64,000 bases of DNA, taken from NCBI GenBank assembly GCA_030549495.1, contig JAUIRK010000751.1, forward strand, positions 124,001 to 188,000. The letters are read 5' to 3'. This stretch comes from Nectonema munidae. Its lineage: Eukaryota; Nematomorpha; Nectonematoida; Nectonematidae. Below, piece by piece: positions 48,273 to 59,558 of this stretch. Numbering within the stretch: position 1 is the stretch's first letter; every line of letters starts with the position of its first letter. The notes under the pieces are model-generated. The model was not told where the DNA came from. It searched no databases and saw only the letters and a program-made list of their open reading frames with translations. The position numbers were made by a program, and so were the translations under genes.

Positions 48273-48530
48273 TCAAAATGTCCTCAAGCTGTAGTTCCCC
48301 AGCAGTGTATCTGTTGCACAAATTTGTAGTCTTTGCTGTTGTTGCTGATGAACACGCTTAGTCCTTTTTCTTATGACATTCCCAAAGCGATTTTGTAGAA
48401 TTTTGGCTTCAGATTTGGTTTCCTCCATCCGAAGATACTTGATTGCACGCCATATTGGAGGGTGAGTGATGCCTACTTGTGGTATTAGAAGTGGATAACG
48501 AGAAGAAATGTTCAATCTGTGCAAATTAAA
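48273..48530 (-). pseudogene. MULE-like transposase C-terminal exon (fragment)
   Basis: After a TTTTTACAG acceptor the minus strand reads KWFNLHRLNISSRYPLLIPQ, HPPIWRAIKYLRMEE, KILQNRFGN and a Gln-rich, basic end ...GNYSLRTF before TGA at 48273. The HP-x-IW-x-x-I...L-x-x-EE pattern and following basic stretch resemble the C-terminal region of Mutator-like (FLYWCH-associated) transposases. Assignment is by eye and weak. The first part is repeated inverted at about 55001-55040. Confidence 0.4.
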
Positions 48531-48732
48531 CCATTTATCTGTAAAAAGTGAAAAAATGAGAAATGAAGTTCTTTTTAATAACTAATTAGAAAACTATCAT
48601 AAATTTTGGATTTGACTAGTCATGTACCTACTTCCATTTTGAAAAACAGAATGTATATATAGACATATAATTGTTTTGGTTGTTGACGAAATCTCACGTT
48701 GACTTTTAAATACGTTCTAGGCGTGTCTGTTG
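48495..48732 (-). repeat. 235-bp dispersed repeat, partner of 54799-55040 (inverted)
   Basis: Reverse complement begins CAACAGACACGCCTAGAACG and runs through ACAACCAAAACAATTATATG to the exon start TTTAATTTGCACAGATTGAA. It matches 54799-55040 at roughly 85-90 percent by eye. Confidence 0.75.
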
Positions 48733-48856
48733 GATTATTTTTCTGTTTGAATGTTTGTGTTTGTGAGATGTTTGAATGACAAAGTTTTAATTAAAAGAAA
48801 AGATGGAGTTTCACTCGCACAGCTTATTGAGAAAAAATAAATTTTTGTATTTAGAT

Positions 48857-49075
48857 AATAAGATATGGTGGATTGTCCCTCAAGAAAAAGATGCAGCTAT
48901 GAATTATAATCACATACAAAGTTTCAAAGAATAACCTTTTTAAGGTGTTAAATATAATATTATTATGATGAATTATTATATATTAGACTAAAATCGGCAC
49001 AATAAAGATGTCTCAGAAGTGTCAATGCGGGACAGGGGACAAAATGATCAAATTCGGATATTTATTATATTTATT
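48857..49075 (-). repeat. Second copy of the hAT 5' terminal region, inverted
   Basis: The reverse complement matches 52790-53010 over about 220 bp, including the blocks TTTGTCCCCTGTCCCGC and GGGACAATCCACCATATC, with scattered differences and small indels. Confidence 0.7.
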
Positions 49076-49237
49076 GTATTTAGTTCAAAACTTTATTGTT
49101 GATGCTAAGGAATATAACCAATCTTAAAAGATCCAAACTTCTACTATAAAGTATTTCTTCATTTAATATTTAAAACTAGCCGGTCCCGTCGCCGTTTCTC
49201 GCTTCGCTCAAAACAGTGTTTCTCGCTGCGCACTTTA

Positions 49238-51050
49238 GGTGTTTAATTCACTCAAAATATTTCATTTGTCAGTAAACTATGTATCTCGATAGGACTTCCA
49301 TCTTTTTGGCTACAAATTCGTTATCGCCTACTAGTCTCTAAGTCATTTCTTCTTGCTTTTTTTCATTAGAAATTTATTTTCTTGAATTTGTGTTTGAAAC
49401 TTTTTAAAGGATTTATTTTGAAGAGTTTTTTTCCTCTCTCAAAGCATTCTGATTAAAGAACCTTTTTGATGATCTTAGGCTTTTTTATCAGTATAGTGTA
49501 TTTTATTATCAGGTGATATGAAGATATTCGGCCTGAATATTTGTCAACCAATCCCAGTTTACAACTTTTTTTCTGATGAATCATTTGTGATGTTCATTGT
49601 TTAATTACAAAATGTTGTTCACCTTTTTCATCTAAAAGATTCTCTCTTTCACGCAAAAGTAAAAGATGGACAAATTCATTTTAAATTAAAAAATATCTTG
49701 ATAGTGACTAAATTCTCACATATTGACATATATGCCACTTTTGATAAATCTGAACAATTCTGAATTTTCAGATTTCCTACCCATCTTATTTAAGGATAAT
49801 TTTAATCCTAGATGATAAGCTCTATATTTAAATATTTTTCATTTGTAAAAGAGCGACTTCTTTTTCACAGTCAAAATTTTTTTGAGGCACCTAATATTAG
49901 ATCATTACACCACTTCCAAGTTCATCAGAACATGGTAGATCTTCCATTTAATCAAGATAAATTTTTTTTAAATTATTTCTTTTGATCACACGTTCTCTTT
50001 TCAATTAGTTTTTAGGTTGCTTTCTTCTCTCATACTAATCTTCAAAAGATTTTATAATACCTTTGTTTTTTTTTAAATAAAAATTTCATACTCAAGATGA
50101 TTGAAGAAAGTATTATACGCCAAAATAATCAAAAAAAAAGTATATTTATACTATATAGCTAATATAAAGCGATTTATTGAAAAAATTTACAGAGCAGATT
50201 CAGGCATACATCACTAATTCAATTGCCACTTCGAGATATTTTCCTACTCTATTAGACAAAATGGAGTAGAGAAATGAAATAGGCATAGTCGATTTGTTAT
50301 AAAATGAGATATTTCATTTGAAAGAGATATTTTAATTTTTAGAAAATATTTTTGAAGACAGTATCTAGAATTATCTGAAAGTATCAAGCTTTCAGACATT
50401 TAAAACCTTTAAATGCAAAAACTGATTTCAAAAATAAAACTAGCATGGTTATTTTGGTATGAAAACATATATTTCATATAAAATTTGAGATATTTTTGAA
50501 AATAGTTTTCAGACTTAAACCACATATTTTATTAACGCTTGCAGATATTTTCAAGGCTTAAAAGCAAAAACTGAGTTGAGAAATGAAACTAGCATGGTTG
50601 AGTTGGTATAAAACATATATTTATTGTAAAATTAGAGAGAATATTTTTAGAGATAGTTTTTAAAAGTAAACCGTAAATTTGATTGACACTGACAGATTTT
50701 TAAGACCTCTAAATGGGAAAACTGAGTTCAGAAATGAAACCAGCATGATCGATAAATATATATTTTATGTAAAATTTGAATGAATGTTTTTGAAGACAAT
50801 TTTTAGAAATAAACGGCAAATTTGATTAACACTTATAGGTATTTTCACATCCTAAATGTAAAAAATGAGTCGATAAATGAAAGCAGCATGGCCCCATTAG
50901 TATAAAAACATATTTTGTGTAAAAATTTGAAAGGTTATTTTATTAGATATATTTCTGATCAATCAAAATTTTGATTGACATTTTTTAAAAAGTAGCTATG
51001 TTTATTGAAAAATTTAAATATATAAAGTGTTATGCGTTCAAAACTGTATA
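49238..51050 (+). repeat. 1.85-kb dispersed repeat, copy 2, with internal tandem units
   Basis: Same content as 32759-34620 with many small differences. Internal units marked at about 50220, 50383, 50532, 50678 and 50823. Preceded by a GC-richer stretch (TTTCTCGCTTCGCTCAAAAC) that copy 1 lacks. Lies in the prominin-RABGGTB spacer. Confidence 0.85.
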
Positions 51051-51363
51051 TAATTATAAATTTTCAAGGTAGTATATAATATAGACCCTAAGTTATAAGG
51101 TTGACTACAGATAATGTCAAAATTTTAATTTTTGATTTTGAGTGACAGTTTTTGACATGAGAATGTCATTCAACTACCAAGAAAATGGTATCAAAAGATG
51201 GAGCTAGCGATTTTAGGAAAAATCACTAAATTTGAAGGGATATAATTCAGCCAATTTTATACACTTAATTTTTTAACGCCCTCTAGCCCTAATAGGGTTA
51301 ATAGCGGGATTTTACTGTACCTCAATTTATTCCAGCGCCGCTAAGAATTTCGAAGTTAAACCT

Positions 51364-51504
51364 AGAGGTACCGTGGGGTGTTTTCATCGAAAAGGCACAC
51401 TTGGGTCGCTTGTATCAAACTATGAGGAAAGCAGTCTTAATGATGTATCGAACCCAAGACATTGAGTTATCGAATCCAGCACCTAACCATCCTACTCACT
51501 CCCA
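51364..51504 (-). repeat. tRNA-derived SINE, copy 8
   Basis: Minus orientation: GGGAGTGAGTAGGATGGTTA head, B-box GGGTTCGATACA, body GATACAAGCGACCCAAGTGT, tail CACCCCACGGTACCTCTAGG. Close to the inferred family consensus. Confidence 0.8.
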
Positions 51505-52787
51505 TTAAGAAAGTCAAAACACCTCCTGGAGGCGCTATCCCTCCATTTGTGAAGCACTGTTGTAGAGTAAATATTGAAAATGACTCCATAGTGTGATGAT
51601 GTAAAAGATTTTATGAATGAATGTGATGCTATTTCATTAGATGATAACCTCTCTAAAATCGATTCTAAAAAATAGATCTAAAATTCTATTGTTCATGCTT
51701 ACATCTGCAATATTAACTTTCTATCAGGTCCACAAAAGCCCGCTTGCGTCTGAGTGAAATATAACTTGATTTTCTGTAAGGTGACACGATGCAAATTTTT
51801 CCTTCGATTATAAAGCTCTCCATAGTACATAAATCTCATCATCATCACAATGCACAGAGCAACGTCCTTAAGTGTGTCTCCAAACACTTATTTATCAAAA
51901 TCAATTTATACAAGTAAACAGATATTTAATACCATAATCAGTCACAACTCAATCCTTAACTCTTCAACAATCATTTAAGATTTTATACATTCTACAAAAG
52001 ATAAAGAAATTTATTAATTGTTTTATCTTTATGTGTAGGTATAGAAATAAGATATATTACCATGAAATGCTCAGAATTTTTTACTTAACTCTTTCAAGCA
52101 CAATAAGACACTGGTGTCCCAAATATAAAGTGATGTTGAAAAAAAAGTTGATTAAATCTGAGCGAATTAAATTTCATTTTCTCGATTACAACTATTTATA
52201 ATGTATACATCTGTTTCAAAATTTTTGATAAATAAAAATACACCTTTTATACATATTTATTTATATAGAATTGTAGCTTGTTGATTTGAAAATCAACCAG
52301 AAAGGCATGTTCAAAAAGGCAGTTTTGTTTTCAAACAACTTTTTAACTTCTAAAAAAATATAGTCACGATGGGGTAATCGAGACAGAATAATAAAAAAAG
52401 AAAGTTATGTGAAAATGATGATGAGATAAAAGAGGATCACGTTTGATTCGAGCAACTCTAATACACTTGAAACAGCAGATATAATTACATTGCTAACAGA
52501 ACATGCATGGTTTGAACATTTCGTTGTCATGGCACCCACGCATATGTGACGACGTCAAACTGATAAGAGTTCTAATACAACTAACAGAAAAAGCATGGAG
52601 ATAGTTATTTCTTTATTAAGTCTTATATGGATGTTGTGTGGCATATGATATATTGTGAGAAAATCAATTATATATAAATGTAATTATAAATATGTATGTA
52701 GGACATCACATACGGTACATGGGAGGGAGGGGCACCATAAGGAATATGGGAGGGGGCACGGCCCCCCGTGCCTAGGGTTGCCCGACG

Positions 52788-53390
52788 TCCTGTTTTTCGG
52801 GATATATCCCGAATTTGATCATTTTGTCCCCTGTCCCGCATTGACACTTCTGGGACACCCTTATTGTGCCGACATTAGTTCACCATAGTAATATTATATT
52901 TAACACCTTAAAAAGGTTATTCGTTGAAACTTTGTACATATGTGATTACAATTCATAGCTGCATCTTTTTCTTGAGGGACAATCCATCATATCTTAATCT
53001 TGATTTTTTAGCCTTAGTTGTTTGTTTTTCTCTGTATGTTTGTATAGGTGTGTGTGGATTTTTCCTGCACCCTTGTCGTCACTGTTGGAGTGGTTTTCTT
53101 TCATTAACTAAAGTGCGTCATTACTATTTGCCACCGCCCACTTCTTTTTCAACTTAAAAACTAATCCATCCCAAGATGACAAAACGTAAGTGTAAATTTA
53201 GTGATGAATATTCCAGCGAATGGACATTTATCAAAGAAGGCAGGAGCTGTTTTGAAGTCTCTTTTGATTCTGTTTTGTTTGTCTGATTATGAGTTTTACA
53301 AATTATTTTCAATTTATTTTCTTTATACCCCATTAAAATTCTTGCTTTATGTTTTTCACTTATGTGATAATTATCTCTACGTTTTATAAT
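52788..53390 (+). mobile_element. hAT-type element, 5' part with BED-like N-terminus
   Basis: Begins near GGTTGCCCGACGTCCTG and after about 390 bp reaches an ATG (53176) opening MTKRKCKFSDEYSSEWTFIK, the usual N-terminal motif of one hAT lineage. The reading breaks soon after. The first ~220 bp (52790-53010) occur again inverted at 48857-49075. The rest of a transposase is not visible downstream. Confidence 0.5.
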
Positions 53391-54623
53391 ATATTGCCTT
53401 CGCTGTGTATGTAGGTATACTTTTATATATATGGTGAGAAATTACAAGAGCGTCTTGGATTTCTTATCTTGTAATATACTGTAACAACGCCACTGCTACT
53501 AGTACCTACAAAAATCCTTAAAAATTTTCAACCTATTGAAAAATGAAAAACAAATATCCATGTGCAAGGGAGAGCATAGAAAACAAAAGTAATTTTAAAT
53601 TAGCATCTAACATATTCTATCTAATATATAAAGTATGTTATAAAAAGTATATGAAATAAATACCTATAATTACTCGTATGTTCTATAATAATATTGTGAT
53701 GATGAGATTTATATACAATAGAAGTAGCTTTACAATCGACCAAAAATTTACATCGTGCCACCTAACAGAAAATGAAGTTACGTTTCACTCAGACACAACC
53801 AAGATGTAGTGGATTCATGGAAAAAATTTTACATCATGACACTAAGCAGTCATTATTATATCAATTTACAGTAACTTGAAATCAGTTGACTTTGCAGCTA
53901 ATATTGATTATGGGCAAAAAAAGCTATATTGACCTAATTTCTTAAAAAATTTCTTCTATAATCGCTTTTCCCAATTAATTTTTAATAAAAGAGCGACATT
54001 TTAAATGTTCTCTTTTAAAAAGTGCTACAATTAGACATACGATGTTTCGATTTCGTTTTTATTAATTTTCTTCCATGTAAGTTTCATATACGACAAACCT
54101 CATCTCCAAATTCAACCCAAACGAAGGCCGTACAGATTTCCATGCGAACGTGTGAGTCTGGAAAAACTTAAATATTCAAAAAGTTCTTTCCTTATTCTCT
54201 TTTAATGACTACTCTTTTTAAGGACTATCAGTTCGTCTACTGCCACAAAATGTGCTTTAACTTTCAAGACGCAGTTGTTCTTAAAATGCGCAAAACAAGA
54301 GACATGAAATATTACTGGATATAAGTTCTTACTTCGCGGCATCATTTAAAAGTAAACGCAAGTTTTCTCTGTTTAGTTCGAGTTCTTTGATGAAATCATG
54401 AAATATACTGATCCAATTTATGTTCTACAATCAAGGAGCCAAAAATTTTAACATATTATAAAAATGATTATACAAATAAAAATAATATATTTTTAGTTAG
54501 TTTTTGACTATATAATTAACTTTTAACTGCCCCTACTCATAATCAGTATATAAAGCCAAAGACGTATCCAGAAAGTCTTCAGTTCATCAGATTTCCTCTT
54601 GAAGAAAATAAATCCCTTTGTTA

Positions 54624-54693
54624 TCAGTGGATTCATAGACCTGTATAGCAAAAATGGAGGATCCTTTTATCTCTTCAATAATTTATCCAAAAT
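54624..54693 (+). repeat. Fragment of a second copy of the ZBED5-like hAT element
   Basis: About 70 bp starting ATCAGTGGATTCATAG are nearly identical to 56593-56662 inside the hAT relic, in the same orientation. Differences are a handful of substitutions. Similarity stops abruptly on both sides, so this is a small truncated copy. Confidence 0.7.
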
Positions 54694-54798
54694 TTACTCA
54701 GGAATTGCTATAAATTCACGAGCTGATTATGGGAGTTACTTTACGGTGTTCGAACACAACCAACCATTCAACGCCGATGCAGCACAAAATTATAGAGA

Positions 54799-55040
54799 AT
54801 AATGCAACAGACACGACTAGAACGTATTTAAAAGGCAAAGCGAGATTTCGTCGACAACCAAAACAATTATATGTCTCTATATATACATTCTATTTTTCAA
54901 AATGGAAGTAGGTACAGGACTAGTCAGATCCAAATATTATGATACATTTCTAATAAGTTATTAAAAAGAATTTCATTCGTGATTTTTTCACTTTTTACAG
55001 ATAACTGGCTTAATTTGCACAGATTGAATATTTTTGGACT
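54799..55040 (+). repeat. 235-bp dispersed repeat, partner of 48495-48732 (inverted)
   Basis: Plus-strand copy beginning CAACAGACACGACTAGAACG. It retains the TTTTTACAG acceptor and the start of the MULE-like exon (ITGLICTD region), then diverges. It lies between the small hAT fragment and the large hAT relic. Confidence 0.75.
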
Positions 55041-55387
55041 TTAATTAGAAAAATAATAAAATTATTTTTAAATTACTAATAACTGGCTTTAATTAGAAGT
55101 TAGATTGAATATTTTTGCTGATTAAGCTGTAGACGTATTTATATGAAATCAGAGAATTCCGTTCAGCACTTTTTTATTTAAGTAAAATACATAGGAAAAA
55201 TCTTATGTTAATGTTGTTATAGGTGTAGGTATTGTACGCAAAACTATCTTTATAATACTTGCCTTATTTCTGAGCTTGCAATCACATGCAAAATCACAAA
55301 ACCTGTATGAATAAAATACAAAAAAATTAAAACAGCAGTGAATAAAACTTTTCATTGTTTGAAAAAAAGTATTTCACTTTATATTTC

Positions 55388-57333
55388 TCAAAGGGACTTT
55401 TGTGGTTGTTTTTGCTCATGAATCCTTGGCTCAGTGGCAGCCAGTACACACCTCAAGTCATCTTCCACAGACAGCGTGTTCCTTGACTTTGTTTTTATTA
55501 CAAGTTATGCAGAAAACCCACTTTCTCACAGGTAGGTAGAAGCAAAAGGCAAAAGAACTCGAACAGCCAGATCACTTATTTTTGGATATGATTCCATCAT
55601 TGAACACCAGAAGCTAGACAAGGAGTTTGACTGGAACACATTCTTGGCTGTTGAATCGTGGATAAGCTCAATGAACTCTCCTTGTGCATCTTCTAACACA
55701 TCATCAACCTTACATAAGAACGGATTTTTTGCTAATCCTGCATGCTGAGTGCTTAAGTCAAGAAAGTAACGGCCAAATTCATCATCTAGCTAACACAAGT
55801 TATCCATGATTTCTTTGGACAAGGTGCTTGAAAGCTGACCATCAGCAAGAACTTCATTCAATGATGGAAACATCATAAATTTTCCTACACTCATTCTCTT
55901 TTTATACAGTTGCAATTTGGCCAAAAATGCTTGTATTGAGTCACAGTGGCTGAGGAAGTTTGAATCCTTTCTTTGGAGTCTCAAGTTCAGCTGGTTGAAG
56001 ATTTCAAATATGTCCACAAGATAAGCAAGAGTGAGCTTAAAGTGTTCTGATTTCAATATCTCCAACAGGTCACCTTTTTTCTGTACATCAAGAAACATTT
56101 AAACTTCCAGGCGAAGAGAGAAGCCAGACAAAAATCTCCCTGCAGACAACCACCTGAGGGATGTATAAAAGAGCAAGGAACTATGTTCGAATTCTATATC
56201 ATGACACAGTTGCTGGAACAGTCTCGTGTTGAGGGCAGAGTTTTTCACATAGTTCACGACCTTGACAATACCAGTGAAAATTATAAGAAGCCCAGGAGGA
56301 AGCGATTTAGAAGCCAGCGCCTCCCGATGAATGAAGCAGTGCACACCAACTGCATTTGGTGCTTTGGATTTTACTTTAGTTTGGAAGCCCGACCTCGACC
56401 CAAGCATGGATGGAACTGCATCAGTTGTGATTCCAACTCAAACAATGTTTGTCAAAAAACGATGACCAGCATTCATCACATCAGTGGCCCAATTTGGCAT
56501 TTCAAGATTTTGACAGCAAAGAAATTCCTCCTTGATTATGCCTTTGAACACGTATCGGCAGTATACCAACAGCTGACATGCCATTGCTACATCAGTGGAT
56601 TCATAGGCCTGTATAGCAAAAATGAGGGATCCTATTATATCTTCAATAATTTGATCATTCACATCACCTGACACATCCCTGCTTCTTAGCTAAATAGTAT
56701 TATTCGAAAGAAATACATCACTTAGTTTCTGTGCTGCTTCTGCTCCAAGAACCAGTCAAACCATTTCTTTTGCACAAGGTAGGATCAATTCTTCAGTAAT
56801 TGTATGTGGTTTCTTCTTCCGTGCTACTAAATAAGCCACTCTGTATGATGCTTCCACGATGTTCCTTCTCTTCTCTTGGAAGCTATCAGTCGCATCAAGT
56901 TTTTGCCTCTTCATTTCATCAGATTTTCCTTCCTAGCATACACAGGGTGAAATTTGGTCAGGTGAAGTTGTAATTTGGAAGGCTTTAGTGAATCATTTCC
57001 CAGGACACGAAAACAAATAACACACTGTGGGAGATCTAAATTATTTTTTTGAATCGTAGTTAATCCACACTGAAGATAATCTTCCGAGAACTTTCTCTTC
57101 TTACTTGACATTATGCAATATCTGTGGGTGGAAAAAGAAAAGTATAATAAAATAAAATAAAGATTATTAAAAAAATAAAGGTTATTTATTAATTTTCTCT
57201 CTCTTATTCATATATCACGTATCTTCATGACACTCGCCATTCCAGGAGGCAATAAATCTTCCTGACATCTTACGGGTCACTCATGACCATCCCAAAAGCC
57301 AAATTTGTCACGTGGGCTGTGAGTTTGACATCC
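55388..57333 (-). mobile_element. hAT (Buster/ZBED5-SCAND3-like) transposase relic
   Basis: Minus-strand coding from MSSKKRKFSEDYLQCG (57111) to a TGA at 55388. It has a BED-type zinc finger (CVICFRVLGNDSLKPSKLQLHLTKFHP with C2H2 spacing), KLDATDSFQEKRRNIVEASY, the DDE region (VGITTDAVPSMLGSRSGF, HCFIHREALASKSLPP, LRWLSAGR) and the hAT C-terminal block FASTYL.ESGFSA with TKSRNTLSVEDDLRC. There is one frameshift after the zinc finger and about seven in-frame stops, so it is dead. The right end CAGGGATGTCAAACTCACAG (read on minus from 57333) is a typical hAT terminus. The opposite terminus was not found. Confidence 0.88.
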
Positions 57334-57611
57334 CTGTTACCGTTAGCTAATGTAGAACAATTCTAACATTTAATTTTAAGGATTGTGTACAGTAGTATGA
57401 ATTTTATTCAGAGCCGCATGTCTCCTAATTCCAGTATAATAAATTTAAAAATAAGTAGAATCTTTATGGACCCCTTGAAATTCTTCCATGGACCCCTTTA
57501 GATCCATGGACCCTTCGTTGGGAACCACTGCTTTAGAGCCATGCGAAGAATAAAAATTGAAAGTAGGAAAAATAGGAAACACGATTATACTATGCTTTGC
57601 TTCACTCTGTT

Positions 57612-57734
57612 TTAACCCATTTAGTACCTATGTTCCAAAAGAACACATACGGACTCTTGTTTTAAACAAAAATAAATATAGATTACTGAAGTCGTCTGCG
57701 TTCCCTTTGAGGTCATTGGTACAAAATGGGTTAA
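57612..57734. mobile_element. Palindromic MITE, TTAA family 2, intact ends
   Basis: TTAACCCATTTAGTACC at 57612 and GGTACAAAATGGGTTAA ending 57734, with inner arms ATGTTCC...AACACATACG and CGTCTGCGTTCCC. TTAA on both sides. 123 bp, just downstream of RABGGTB. Confidence 0.75.
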
Positions 57735-57786
57735 TGATGTGTTAAAATATACATATTTTGTAAAGGAATATAATTTATGAAAATAT

Positions 57787-57792
57787 TTTATT
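57787..57792 (-). promoter_or_regulatory. Possible RABGGTB polyadenylation signal
   Basis: AATAAA on the minus strand about 14 nt after the stop codon at 57806-57808. The exact hexamer and close position fit a short 3' UTR. Confidence 0.45.
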
Positions 57793-57805
57793 CAGTTTAT
57801 AATAT

Positions 57806-59439
57806 TTAGTAAGAACTTTTATTTGAACAGTTGTTATATACATAGAAAGGTATGCAACTCTTGGGCAAACAAAAAATTGCATCCACATCTTCGATAATGG
57901 TTGAATCGTATTTAAGAAGTGATAGGCCTGAGAAGGCAAATAGAGTATGAAATGGATCCGTCACATTTCCTGGTCTGTCTGAAAATCCTCCATTTTCTCC
58001 ATCTTGACAGGCTAAAATAAACTCCACAACTTTATCTTTGTTCACCCAATGTAATTTGTCAATCATTTTTAATGAAGCCAAAACCCACCATGAATAGCAA
58101 ACGTCAGGAAGTTTCTCTGGTCTCCCATTCAACCCACCAGATTTGAGTTGTCTTTCACATAACCACCTACCGAATAAAAATTGATTTTAGTTTAAAAGTT
58201 CATTCTTTTATATTTCACTAATGTTTTTATATTTTAAAAATGTCATAAGATACAATCATATCTTCAGAGAAGACAGGATGCAGTTAAATTTGTTATACTT
58301 TGGAAAAAATGAGCAATTATTTATTGAACATGCTGCATACTTTATAAAAGTGACTTTGGATAAATTTAAATCGCAAAAGATATTTCTTGAAATTATATGT
58401 TGAATGATAAAGAACTTGTGGCAAAAAATGATAAAAGTATACTTGAATTGGAGCATAATAACAATTTTGTTAACATATATAAAAATCTAAATATTACAAA
58501 TTTTGAATAAAATATGCATCAAACAATTATTTTCAGGAACTTTAAACAATTTTACATTTGTTTAGAAGCACTTATGCTAGCCAAAGTGCGATTTATGCGT
58601 TAAACTGCACAATCAAACATTTAAGAGATGTTATAGTGTAGCAAAAACTCCAAGTAAAAAACGAGTGAACAAATTTCAAAGATAAATATCTCACTAATTT
58701 TAAGCTTAGATTTTTTCATAAAAACTTTGTTTTTATTTAAATCATTACCATTCAAGTTTTTTACAAAAGCAAACTTTTAAAATAAAAATCGCCTGCTCTA
58801 ATTTATATATACATCCAATGAAAAAGATCGGCAGAAAATTAGTTTTCAAAAACGACGTAGGATTAGACAAATAGATCTATATTTTTGGTCCTTTTAAAAA
58901 GTTTCTTATATGTTTGCATCTTCGCTTCTAAAAGGTATAGGACAAATTTCCTCAATGACTTATCATCATGATAAAAATAATATTTAACAAAAATCTTTAT
59001 ACTAAATATTACATTTTAAGAAGTATGCATTTTGTTGAATATAAGGAATGTGATTATAGATCAATTTGACCGTTTGGTAAATATAGGTAAGACATTTTTC
59101 AGTAATTCTAGAGATAAAGCTTTTAAAACACGATAACTCGTTTTTGAAATTAAGAAAAAGATATAATTTTTGAAGTGCATAAACAAAATAAAAATCAGTA
59201 TTGCTATACCATCCAAGTGCATCAATGTCGATAAAATGAAGTTTATTGATTATGGAAAGTGCTCCAATGCAACAGTATACTTGACCACTGTGTGATTCTG
59301 ATCCAGGTTGACTACCAAAGCCACCATCATAATTCAAACAGGAGAGGATGAAGGCACTGATTTTGTCAAAGTCCAATTTGTCAAGCATGTTGAGTAAGGA
59401 AAGGGTGGCGACTGAACAGAAAGAAAATCTCGAATCAAC
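57806..59439 (-). CDS. RABGGTB: Rab geranylgeranyltransferase beta subunit, last two exons (partial)
   Basis: Catalytic subunit of GGTase-II, which attaches geranylgeranyl groups to C-terminal cysteines of Rab GTPases with REP and the alpha subunit in the cytosol. Exons 59210-59439 and 57806-58166. The first starts [17 protein letters not shown] after an AG acceptor, contains the prenyltransferase repeats [20 protein letters not shown] and [11 protein letters not shown], and ends in phase 2 at LGW. The second begins [20 protein letters not shown], includes DVCYSWW (zinc ligands Asp and Cys), [18 protein letters not shown] and DPFHTLF (zinc ligand His), and ends FCLPK plus a divergent tail. 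Similarity to human RABGGTB is very high over roughly the last 190 residues. The upstream exons (about the first 145 residues of the human protein) were not found between 59440 and 64000 and probably lie outside the window. Confidence 0.95.
58167..59209 (-). other. RABGGTB intron
   Basis: A 1043-nt intron between GGATG/GTATAG (donor) and CGGTAG/GTGG (acceptor). The join restores LGWWLCERQ exactly as in other RABGGTB proteins. No further coding blocks or repeats were recognised inside; an open plus-strand stretch at 58221-58403 looks like chance. Confidence 0.8.
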
Positions 59440-59558
59440 CTAAAAGTGGAAAAAGCATCGCTCAAAAATGTACCATAGCTTATGTGTGCGCATCTATGCC
59501 ATTAAAAAATTGGCGCTAGGGGGGAGGGGTTGTCAATCAGTGTTGCCAGATCCTGGGA

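Noticed and set aside
52655-53389. Three plus-strand open frames of 62-77 codons
   Set aside because: They overlap the hAT 5' terminal region and its BED-like start in other frames; not independent genes.
56183-56671. 162-codon plus-strand open frame
   Set aside because: Exactly antisense to the hAT transposase relic, whose minus-strand reading has clear family motifs.
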